The notes under the pieces: model-generated | Database searches by the model: none | What the model was told of the DNA's origin: nothing | What the model saw: only the letters and a program-made list of their open reading frames with translations | In this document: positions 28,159 through 38,072 of the stretch, piece after piece | Layout: the number at the start of each line of letters is the position of its first letter | Position numbering within the stretch: position 1 is the first letter of the stretch | Program-made: the position numbers and the translations under genes | Assembly: GCA_020740775.1 (NCBI GenBank) | Contig: JAHEWK010000054.1 | Coordinates: 1 to 39,658, forward strand | Reading direction: 5' to 3' | Origin: Ilyonectria destructans | Lineage: Eukaryota > Ascomycota > Sordariomycetes > Hypocreales > Nectriaceae | DNA: 39,658 bases

Positions 28159-30347
28159 CTAAGGCGACTCTTTCTTGAATTTCCGCTTCCCTCCAACTCT
28201 GCCATCCGCATGCTCGTCGTCAGGGCTCCATTCCTCGGGGTGAAAGTCCGGGTTTCCGTAGTGCGCACGATTCCATATGCTATTTTTGAACGTGTTCGTT
28301 TTCACATTGAAGTGTGGTTCTATGCTGTTCTTACTCTCTTCGTACTCGAGCTGAACTGGGCTGAATCGAATGTGGTAACCGGGTGTCGTTCTAAGACGGG
28401 GCATGAGTGGCGTCTGAGGTCCCAAACCAGATGTTGCAACCATCGCCGGGTTGGGGCCCATACTCGAGCTGCCGGCCATCGAAGTGGGCGGGGACGGGGG
28501 TTGGGGAGATGCCATGATGGCGGGTGATGGCCGAGGCTGGGGGGTTGAAGCTGGCAACACGTCGGAATACTGTGGCATCCATGGACTCTGCACAGATGCG
28601 GGCGAAAAGGACTCGGCTGTGGAGGGAGAGGGCGGAGGGGGCGGTAAGGGAGCCATTCCTCCCATTGAGTTGAACCTGGGGATGATGGACAACGCGCTGA
28701 AGTCAATCGACGAGTACTCTCCGAGGTCCGTCTGGGTGCCCGTGATCTGGGTGTTGTGGGAGAAGGAGTTGACTCGGTTAACCTGCATGGATACTGGGGC
28801 AGATGGCACCGGGGCCGGGACTGGGAGCGGAGGCGGCGTGAGGTACAGGATATCGTAGTGATCAGGTCGATAGAGCAGGTAAATGATGGGACCAAGGCTT
28901 GCAGGGTCCCGGCCGTTGGCCTCCTCGGGGAAACGGTATCTATTGGCCTGGCTGCCAAAACTTCGATCAAGGTAGGCAATCTCGAGGACAAAGCCGACGG
29001 GCTGGAGCAGCACATTGACAAGGGCGACGATGCCCAGGTGCTCAATCTCGCGGTCAACCAGCTCGATACTTCGGGCGCAGTAGCCCTGGACACCTCCAGC
29101 CACCTCTGGAAGGAAGGGATCGTAAGTAGCGGCGTTGGCTTTGAGGTAGGTAGCGGCAAGCAGGCGGAGGTAGTAGATGATGCTGCCAGTAAGCGCAACG
29201 TCATTCCACCGCTCAAGGAGCAGCAAGTGTGCCACCCGCGGGTTGTCCATGCTCTGAGAAATCTCTCGCAGCAATGCGAACATCTCATCGGCCCATTCTT
29301 CGAAGTAGGGGTAGCCGCCGACATTGGTGATCATCTGACCGAAGCTCATCAGTCGAGCGACCTCCCCTTCGATCTTCCCCTGATCGCCTAAGTCGATGAG
29401 TTTCTCAAAGTAGGAAAATCCAATTGCTATAGTCGCAAAGTGAAACCGTTAGCCAAGATCCGGCATGTCACATGAGGCAATGTCCCGAGACAGGGGCGGA
29501 AGCGCCAAACAAAGCAACGTGCCGTGCCGCTGAAGAGCGGAGTCCCGTTTAGGGGAAGTGTGCAGGTTTAGCATCTCCCTAGGTCTGAACCACTCCTCTG
29601 GAATCGCGGGTTGGAGAATGGGTGGATTGACTCACCTCGCCATCCACAGTTGCCGCCGTCCTGGATGGGCCGATAGTGGGAGTAGGTTTGGGTGAGCGCC
29701 TGGATGAAGCATTCGGTGTCAGTATGTTGATCTTGCCAACTTCCTAAATCGGGGGGACGAACAATTGTTTTCTCGACGTGGACCTCGTCTGCCTTGGCAT
29801 ACTCGGTGATGGCCTCGCTGGACAATTTGTTGCCGACCAAAGGGCCCTACAAATGGGAGGGTCAGCAATTTTGGAGGCCAGAAGTTTGTGAGGACATGGG
29901 ACTTGCCTCGAGGACGACCTGGTAGTCTTTGGCAGCGGCCTGCTGGGCAGCCATGTCGTGTTGGCCCTGCTGGCCCTCCATTTTGGGGATGATGACGGAG
30001 GAAGGGTAGGGTTGCTGTGGCGCTTGGCGCGGCTGGTGGTGTGCTTGAGCAGTGTCTCGGTTCGACGGGATCAGCGGCGGTGGCGAGGTTGTCGAAGTGG
30101 TCGACAGCGCGTAGGTGGAGGATGCAACAGGCGATAATGAGGCTTGCTGCTGGTCTCGGAGGTGAGGATGCTGCTGCTGTGCTGGTGCACCAGTTTCATG
30201 CTCCTGCTGCAAGTCGTAACGCGGCCCCGCGGGCGTACCTGCTCCTCCGCCTCCGGCTGGCACGGGGAATCCAGAGTCCAGTTCGGGAGCTACGCCATAG
30301 GACGCGAAGTAGGGGGAGGCGAACGGCGTGGGTTGAGGCTCGAACAT
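28159..30347 (-). CDS. Otubain-like deubiquitinase (peptidase C65)
   Basis: Removes ubiquitin from proteins, acting as an OTU cysteine protease in cytosol and nucleus. Three exons: 29636-29846 lies between 29907-30347 and 28159-29426. Intron 1 (29847-29906, 60 nt) uses a GC donor GCAAGT with a CTGAC branch; intron 2 (29427-29635, 209 nt) has GTGAGT and CTAAC. The spliced length is 1920 nt, 639 residues. Residues 1-147 are Pro/Gln/Ser-rich. The OTU core starts near 170; Asp210 and Cys214 are in QDGGNCGWR, and His407 in RPDHYDILYL, with YLRLLAATYL and YLDRSFGSQANRYRFPEE between. Canonical otubains have DGNC; here it is DGGNC. A long Pro-rich tail (about 410-570) precedes a conserved C-terminal end (NSIWNRAHYGNPDFHPEEWS). 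The gene is intact and appears to be the conserved host gene of the window. Confidence 0.92.
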
Positions 30348-30600
30348 GCCTTGCTAAAGGGGTTTTCGGCAGGGGACGAGGCGTAGGAGAGGAGGGGTGG
30401 AAGGGAAAGAAGGCGCGGCGAGGAGAGAAAGAGAGAGAGGAGAGGCGACGGAGCGGAAGGAAGTAGGTTTTGTGAGAAAGAGAGAAGAGTGTGGTGAGCG
30501 AACGAGGTGAGCCCAAAGAGCTGGGACCTAGGAAGTTGAAAGTTGGAGACGCTGCTGCTGCTGCGACTGCTACTGCTGCTTGGCGGCATAGGTTTTAGGT
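30348..30600 (-). promoter_or_regulatory. Pyrimidine-rich otubain promoter / 5' UTR
   Basis: Read on the minus strand, long CT tracts (30400-30490) lie directly upstream of the ATG, as in many highly transcribed filamentous-fungal genes. A short GCT/CAG repeat is at about 30551-30582. No clear TATA box. Confidence 0.45.
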
Positions 30601-31918
30601 AGATGGAGCGATGTATGGCCCTGTCACAAGCCCCGTTCAAAGAGCCCTGTCTTGCGCTGCCGCAGCCCTGTCGACCACTGGTGGATCAGTGGATTGCTCG
30701 CCGCGCTGGGCGCTGGGGAGTAACACTGGGCGCTGGGTGGCCGAGGTGCCCTAGAGCGATTGATCCCTCGGGGGGAGGGGAGATGAAGCTAGGAACTTTA
30801 GTGCAGCGGGCGGACAGCGGGTGATATGGTTAGCGTAGCGCCTAGCGGGTGGCCTAGCGGGTAATCAAAGCGGGTAAACCACCAGCGGGCGCAAGCAGGA
30901 GATCGGGCTGGCGACCTAGGCTTCGGATATGGGACGGAGCAAGAGACGTCCTAGGCAGGTTGTCTCGGAGCAGGTGGCCACGGAGCGGGCAGAGAAGAAG
31001 AGGAAGCAGAAGGGCCGAGAGGACGCTAATCGCCGTGCTAATGAGATCCAAGGTCCGAGAGGCGCGGCTAGCAAGGAGTTGTCCAGTCCGGTTTCTAGAG
31101 TTCCACTCGAGCCCACTTAGAGACGCATCTCCACTTGATTCCAGGGCCAAGACCAAGCCAGGGATGGTTGAGGGGACCCAACGAGCAATGACGATCTCCC
31201 GCTGACGATGCGTTGCGACTCGATTTCGATTCGATCGACGTACGTGCCTAATTCCTGGCAGGACCGACTGCGTGGCTGCGGTTCCAGAGCGCAATTGGGT
31301 TGGCGCGGGCACAGTGTCTCCAGTTGTCCAGGGACGTCGAACAGGTTGGTGGGCGAATGGCGCCGGCGATTGGTGGAGATAAAAGTTGAGGAGGGCGTGA
31401 GAGTAGGGCGAAGTAGGGCGAGAGAACAGGAGCAGAAAAGAAGAGAAGTGGACGGCAGTGAGAGGCAACTAAGTTAGATGCGTGGGGGAAGCGAAGTTCG
31501 GTCCCAAGCTAATAGATGGCGGATGGGGAATGACACGGCAAGATTTAGAACGGGCGGGATGCAATGGAGGTAGTAGAGCCCAGCAAAGCCGTGGCCGCCT
31601 CGTAGGTGATGTGATGACGAGATGGCACGACGGCCAGATGGGGAAACGGCAACGAGAGGAACAAAACGGGAACCCTCAACGTGATTGTTGGGGGCGGAAG
31701 GCGATGAGGGGGGGGTTGATCGGATCTGTCTATGACCCCGGATCACGCTCCGTCGGCCTGTTTGGCTGTTTCACCGTCTGTCTGTCTTGTCTGCAGGGCT
31801 TCTACAGACGTTCAACTCCGACGAGTGGAACGTGGGCGCGTTGAACGAGGCGTTGTCTGCTGTGGACTGTAGTGTGCGTGATGCGTGGTGTCTGGGATCT
31901 TCCTGTCGACAATGGGGC

Positions 31919-31950
31919 GCAGTGCGTGTGTGCGTGCGTGCGTGCGTGTG
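31919..31950. repeat. GTGC/GT microsatellite
   Basis: Alternating GTGC units (GTGCGTGCGTGCGTGCGTGT type). A second TG run follows near 32040. Confidence 0.85.
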
Positions 31951-34900
31951 TTCGTTCTGCTAAGGGTTAATGAATGTCTTCCCAAACACGAATGTCTCCG
32001 TCTGCGTGGATGGACGTGCGCGTGGTGTGCGTGAGCCTTGTGTGTGTGTGTGGGCGGGAGTTGTGTTGGATATGTCTTGTAGCGGATCGTCCCTTGGTGA
32101 ATACCGGCGGGGGCTTGGCAAGCAGGGAATCGGAGATGCGTAGAAAGGGGGGAAGAAGCTTACTGAACAAGACGACAGCCACTAAGAGTGATCGTGGGAA
32201 TGACAATGGTAGTAAGAGCCAAGCCGAAAGAGGATGGCGTGGAGTAGTAGAGTGATGGAGAATGGGGAGATGGTATCCGGGTGCTGAACCTTGGTAGATA
32301 GTGGTGATGCTAATTACGTGCTGATGGTGGTGTGTGCTGAGGCTTGGAGTGGCCTGGTCAGAGTTGATGCGCCGGCAGGCAGGAAAACGGGTAGGCAAAG
32401 AGTGTTGAAGATCAATGCAGAGTAGCATGGATTCCCTTCAATGCTGGGAAGCGTGACACTACGTTGGAAATGGATGCTCTGGGCATACCAGACCAGGTTT
32501 GTTGGTGATCACTGATTTGGGAGGGGGTGTCTCGTCTGTCTTGACTTGTCTCGGCCGGTTCGACGGGTAAAGCTGATGATGACTGACCCTGCAAGCCAGT
32601 GTGGTCCTTGCGCGCGGGCGCCCTTGTCTCAATACGTACGTCGTAGAGTGGGCAAGTAAATCCGCGTGGGGGAAGGACAAGCCGAGAGAACAGGGGTGTT
32701 GCGCAGAAGTGTTCTTGATGGCGATAAATAGAAGGGGGAGAAAAAGGGAGGGCGAGGGATGCTAAACCAAAAAAATATGGATCACGGAGATATCTCCAGT
32801 GCTACAGACACAGGAAGACGGGAACAAGGCCTCGTGCTCCGGTGGTGTTGGCGGTGGCGGCGGTGGTGCTGCTGCTGCCGAGGATGATGAGAATAGCAGA
32901 GCGTTGATTCGCCGTCTCCTTGCCTTGCTTCTCGATACAACGCCAAAAATCCCAGGCACAAGGCACAGGCACAGGCACTGAACTGACAAGGGGGCAAGGG
33001 GGCAAGGCGTCAAAGTAAGGCACGGACAAAGATCACCCACCCCAACGCAAGCGAAGCCATGCACCGTTGTCGTTTTCACTGTGGCACCCGGCACATGGCG
33101 TTCCCACCCGCTCCCACGCACCGGGACACACGCACACACATCTGGACACATACCGCACTCGTGGACACCTCCAACGCTCACAACTCACTTACATACTATA
33201 CAAGCCACATCGCATTACAGTAGCTCTCACCCTCAGCTCTGTCTCAACGTCTTCGAGTCTAGCAAGTAAAAAAAAAAACACCTAACGACATCGTCACCAA
33301 CTAACTAGCTCCATTAACTCCCCCATGACAACATCTCACCCCCTAGATGGGATCGTCTGGAGCCTCCCCCCACGCAGCGCCATGGCATTCTCCTCTTCTC
33401 TCTTCTCTCCCCCATGCCAAACCTTCAACGGGCGTACGGATACCATGCTGCAATATTCATGTTCGAAATTCCCTCTCATTTTTATTTATTTTTTATTTTT
33501 TAAACCTCAACAGTACCTGCTTAGCGGCCGAGCCGGACACGGTTCGAGGCGACGGCGGCGAGGGCGACGGCTGCGGCTGGCTGCTCCACCCTCCCCTTTC
33601 TTTTAAGCATGTAAACTGGCGACCGGCAGCTAACTGGCTTGGAGGGAACTCCATCGGCTTTGTTTGGACCCGCGTGGCCACCTTTCGGCCGGGGATGGGG
33701 GCTTGGGCCCGCTTGTGTGTCGGCGCAGCCATTTTTTTGCATCCCTCTTGACCCGTCCGCCGCTCCGTGCACGGTCGGCCGTCCGTTTGATGTTTTGTGG
33801 TGGCCTAGGCTATTTGTTTCCGTACTATCTGTCTATCCGTTGTGCCCAGTGCCATCTAATCCATTATACCTGCTCTCAATTGAATCCTCGTGAAACCAAA
33901 TGTCTCCTGGTGAAACCTTTTCTAATTGTGCGAATGCGTTACGAGGCTCTGTACAACCGTCCTCTTGTACCCTGTGCCATTGGAGAATTGCTTGACGGAT
34001 TCCTGATCCCACTAACAGCACTGGCATACAATCCGCATCCACATCCGCCTCCACAAACACTAGGATGACAACCTCCAACCACTCCGACGCCACCAGCATT
34101 ATCCTCCCACCTCCAAGATGAAAGAAAAGTCCTGGTTTTCTTCACCGGGTGAGTCTCATAGTCCCTTCACTCCCCTCCTCTCATCCCGTCCCACCACATG
34201 CTTGCATCCTGCACTCTGGTGACCGAGTCTCCTGCAACCAGAAACATCCTGCATACCCGCGCAGCCTCTCTCATTGGTCAGCTCGTCCCATCGGCTCTCT
34301 TCGTCCCGCTGTCGGGCTCTCACATTCATACAGTAGTTTCCACGTGCATACTCCGTACATATGCCCTCTCTGCGACCATGACAGAGATACATTGCAGGCA
34401 TACCTTTGGCCTGCCCGGGCCCGATCGTCCTCAACCCAACCAGAGATGTGGGGGTCCATGTATCCAGACTACATGCTTGAAAAAACGGCAGCGAGCCGTG
34501 TGTTTTCGTTGTCGAGCTGCGAGCGAGCGTCGAGTACAGACGTGGGGTGCGCCTCCCAGCTGCATCATGCCGGCTCGTCAACATCTTTCCCGCCACGAGA
34601 GCCCAAGACAAGACCTTTTTTCGGTTTTTTCTTCTTCCTGAACAGTCCAATCGCGGGGCTTGTTTCACCGACCGTTGACGTATGGTGGTGGAGAAGGGAT
34701 TCCACCCGGCTGCCTGGTACGTGGACTTGCTCCCGCAACGTTGATGGACAATATATAATATGTCATTCCACTGGTATTTGTCGAGAATTCGTGGCCATCC
34801 GATTCGCAGCCTCGCGAGATGTCACAAACGATCTCGTATTGGGGGCCGCTTAGGTCCCCGTGTGCCCTCAATTCCACTGCTCCTTTGCGTCTGCCGCATC

Positions 34901-35069
34901 TCTTGTCCTCACCCAGTGCCCCAAGTTACTCCTGTTCCTTGCTGGATACCGAGTTCGGGCAATTGTCACGTCTACCCTGGCCAATGTGTCTTTTGTATCA
35001 CTCTGGAACGGGTTTTGCTCCTCCACAGCAGGGTTGGAAATCGATTGACTGATCGATTTGATCGTCGAT

Positions 35070-35070
<1 letters not shown>

Positions 35071-35102
<32 letters not shown>

Positions 35103-35115
35103 CATTCATTCATTT
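35071..35115. repeat. (GATT)n followed by (CATT)n microsatellite
   Basis: About eight GATT units (35071-35102) switch to three CATT units (35103-35115). Confidence 0.9.
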
Positions 35116-35268
35116 CCGTCCTGAGGGCAAGGTACATAAGCCCACTAGACCTCCTCATGGAGTAAAAGGACGTGCTAGGCTAGCTCAACATGATTTCCAC
35201 CCACAGCTTCCACCATCCTTAGCCATCTAACAATTCAGCGGCTCAAGGCCTGTGATCGTTCGAGCCCG

Positions 35269-35286
35269 GCCCCCGTCAGCGGGGGC
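35269..35286. other. Perfect GC hairpin
   Basis: GCCCCCG TCAG CGGGGGC: 7-bp stem and 4-nt loop. No T-run follows. Function unknown; possibly part of a non-coding RNA or chance in GC-rich DNA. Confidence 0.5.
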
Positions 35287-36451
35287 TAGGGGCGGCGGCA
35301 TCCCTCTGCGCTGGCTATACCACATGCCCGCAACAGTACCGCAATTCGGATAAAACCAGCCGGAATTCTCCTGCATCCGCATACCAGCCAGAGACCCAGA
35401 AGAACCTTCTTATATCCCGAAGGGTTGGTCGTCTAGCCTTCCGATCCCCCAGTAACCGAGGAGTCATACATGTAGATCGCAACAGTGGGAAAAACCACGA
35501 GGGAAAAAAAACCGCTATAGCTGGCTGCCATTGATCAGGTTACATCTCGCGAGTCCTGATGTCCTTGATAGCTTGGTTCTGAAGCCATCTTGGGCCTGGC
35601 ACGAGCAACACAAGGTGAGGCCAACTCTCTTAATTCCTCAGATTGTGTGCCTGTTAGTGCCCAGATGGGCGCTAAGGGCTGTTGCAAGTAAAGGTGGCCT
35701 GTGCAAACCCCGCACCTTAGCAACGCACTAACAGTGGCTGCCAAGAAAAGATTTTTACAGGAGAGAGTTCTGTTTGATCGTCGATCGGGTGGTAATTCAG
35801 AGAGGTGCTGGGTAGGCCGCCCTGGATACCGCGTCCGAGTGGATCCCAACACATGAGCATGTCCCACAAAACACCCCGGCAAACGCCATTGGTGGAGAGA
35901 CATTGCATGCTCTCAAGGAGAAGGCACCCCACCTTCCTTTTCAGGATTCTGCAGGTTCATCTGACTCTGGAACGTCAATTCCCGGCTGCTCCAAAGATTG
36001 TTTCGTCAATAGCAGCGCTGGACATACCTGTTGACTTCTTACGGTAGCTTCGCCGTCACCAGAAATGGAGAGGGACTTCATTAGCTGGACCGATGACACA
36101 CCATTCGGATCAAGCCTACGACGCCATAGTGTGGCAATGGCTTAATGCCAGCGGTTAAGGCACTGACCATTACACGGAGGAGCCGTTCTTGAGCGGTATT
36201 AATCCCGTGCACCAAGGGTCGCACTGGCTCGGCACTCCTTCTCCGTTGCTGACCTTCGTCATCCTGGTCCCTCGCAGTTCCAAGGCCACCCGCCTAACGT
36301 CCTGCCCTGCACCATATAATCCGTGCAGGCGAGCGCGGCTGCGGATGGTAATCCCCTGTGGGTAACGTCACTCCGCTGCCATGGCCGCTTCCTCTGACAC
36401 TCTATTTTGGTGCTTATGGGCGTCAGCAGTGATGCGCAAAATCGGGCTATA

Positions 36452-36721
36452 CTACATTGTGCGTTGCATTAAGCGACCAAGTAGATTGGCCTGGACCCGT
36501 TGATCGGCAAGGCGATGCAGAACCTGATCCAATGATCGGCTAGAACTAAAAGATAAAGAAGAAACCTTAAGTTTGCGTGGGGTAGTCAAAGGTGGTACCG
36601 GCGCAACTGGGGTACCACTTTGTACCACCTCTTCTGGGATAATGGGCGTGTCATATCTCGCGTTAGGCAATGTCGAGAAAGATACATGCGGATACATCAT
36701 GTGAGAATTGTCGTGCGACAT
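36452..36721 (-). CDS. Small hypothetical protein, 89 aa
   Basis: From an ATG at 36719-36721 (MSHDNSHMMYPHVSF) to a stop at 36452. Pro-rich in the middle, then SSRSLDQVLHRLADQRVQAN, a possible helix. It is divergent from the bHLH fragment that follows. No family recognised and no supporting splice or repeat evidence. Confidence 0.2.
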   Translation of the reverse strand: MSHDNSHMMYPHVSFSTLPNARYDTPIIPEEVVQSGTPVAPVPPLTTPRKLKVSSLSFSSSRSLDQVLHRLADQRVQANLLGRLMQRTM

Positions 36722-36861
36722 TTTAACGCTATTATTTTCAGCGCAGCCCGAGCTGAGTTTGAGGTGTTCAGGGCGTCGTAATTACGGCCATCGACTCAAG
36801 TGCCCCAGCGACCCCTTTCGACCTCGAGATATCTTCCCCAGATACCATCTCCCTTTCCCCG

Positions 36862-37186
36862 ATGCCAACTGGCTTCGTGCCGCATCCGACCGTTCCTCGG
36901 GACCTCCCGAGCTACCGAGACCTGGATAGACCGACGCCATTGTCACTCTGCTCCAGCATGGTAATTAAGCCCGAGTCACCTCCCGCACCGGCACGCAACT
37001 CCGGTCGCCATAAACCATCGGAAGCCTCGCCCAGGCGCACTATCGAGAAGGGCCACTACACGCAGTTAAATGCTGCATTTACCGAACTACGGGATAGTAT
37101 CCCTAGTATGAGAGTTGTAAGAGCAAACGAAGGAGAATGCAACGAAGGATCCGCAAGAAGGAACGCTTAAAACAAGAGTGGATAAG
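36862..37186 (+). pseudogene. bHLH transcription-factor fragment
   Basis: From an ATG at 36862 with Pro-rich sequence, then SPRRTIEKGHYTQLNAAFTE and LRDSIPSMR, matching the basic region and helix 1 of fungal bHLH regulators (typically EKRYRTNLN...LRDSIPSLR). The basic region deviates (KGHYTQ for KRYRTN), which would weaken E-box binding. A one-base frameshift near 37117 is needed to continue into KDPQEGTLKTRVDK, which fits the loop and the start of helix 2. The fragment stops at a GTTAGT donor at 37187. Helix 2 is not found downstream. Confidence 0.6.
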
Positions 37187-37235
37187 GTTAGTTAGCACCC
37201 AACTCATGATTCAACGATTCTTACCTAGAATACAG

Positions 37236-38072
37236 GAGGCCATTATATGGACGTTAGTTGTGGCTCTGATCTTTGCCTTGCAATGCCGCCCACTGTCGGT
37301 GGCATGGGGTGTTGGCACTGGCACATGCCTTTCCACAGCCTTCATTGGGAATACTGGTATTGCTTTATCGGTCATGGGTATGGTCACGAGCTGGTTCTAT
37401 AACATCCTCAGCTTTTGCCGATTCACATGTTCGGGAAAACCCAATTACGCCTCAAACTCAAGATCTCGATTCTGCTTTTGCTCGGTCTAGGCGCAGTCTA
37501 TGTAAACAAGTTATCCCACAGGTCCCTTGGTTGGAAATGACTGACGTTCCTACAGGAGCCCAATTGCCACTATCGTCCGACTCAAGTTCGTCATCGAAGT
37601 AGCCCAGATGCCAAGCAAGGGAGGTCTCGCAACTGCAGACCTCATTCAGACTACGCTTGAAGCAACGATCTAGTATGTCAACTCTTGGGTGCATCCACCC
37701 ATGGTCAAAATACTTACTGACAACCCATTCGCCAGTTCTATCATCGAGATTGACTTGAGCATTGTCGCTGCCTCGCTCACGGCATTGCGCCCACTATTGA
37801 AAAGGGTGCCGTGCTTCAGCGACATCAGTTCAGGTGGTTACTCGGGATCTCGGGGCTTCACGATCAATACGTTTGGCCAAGGCTCAAGTCGGGCCAATAG
37901 GCCGAGTTATCGACTGGATGACCGGACTGCCTCGGACGTTGGCAGCCGAGAAACATTGTGCCTGCGAAACCAGGAAATATCCGCAAGCAAATATATATCG
38001 AGTCTACTTCATCATGTCGAGGGCCTGCGACAACTGATAGGCCCATCAGAGAGCACTGGTAGATCCAAGTAA
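37236..38072 (+). pseudogene. Fungal rhodopsin-like membrane protein fragment (SAT4 type)
   Basis: This family consists of seven-TM fungal proteins of unclear function. The fragment begins right after an AATACAG acceptor (37235): IIWTLVVALIFALQCRPLSV, then the conserved AW...GTC region and a hydrophobic stretch. A frameshift near 37408 leads to LLPIHMFGKTQLRLKLKISI and LLLLGLGAV, the usual LP-x-P-M-x-L/KxQ segment before the last helices. After an intron ending at 37555 comes SPIATIVRLKFVIEVAQ. A clean 63-nt intron (37673-37735; GTATGT, TACTGAC, GCCAG) then leads to SIIEIDLSIVAASLTALRPL and a polar tail to a TAA near 38072. The first intron does not close in phase, so at least two lesions exist. 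TM1-3 are missing. Confidence 0.65.

Larger units (their letters stand above)
30601..36450. other. Long stretch without recognisable genes
   Basis: About 5.8 kb with only short, overlapping frames in all phases and none with a recognisable domain. Base composition is strongly skewed in blocks: purine/GT-rich at 31400-32300 and pyrimidine/AC-rich at 33050-33400. Runs of simple sequence include (GTGC)n near 31919-31950, TG repeats near 32040, and (GATT)n/(CATT)n at 35071-35115. This could be a long untranslated leader, non-coding RNA, or simply intergenic DNA. Confidence 0.5.

Noticed and set aside
28320..29324. Minus-strand open frame of 334 codons overlapping otubain
   Set aside because: Ser/Pro/Arg-rich shadow frame; the otubain frame has catalytic motifs and correct splice phases.
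34149..34853. Plus-strand open frame of 234 codons
   Set aside because: Low-information composition, no domain, and an overlapping minus frame of similar quality (34156-34668); not distinguishable from chance.
36140..36215. tRNA-like sequence containing GCGGTTAAGGC
   Set aside because: The D-arm looks like tRNA-Ser/Leu, but there is no good B box or paired acceptor stem.
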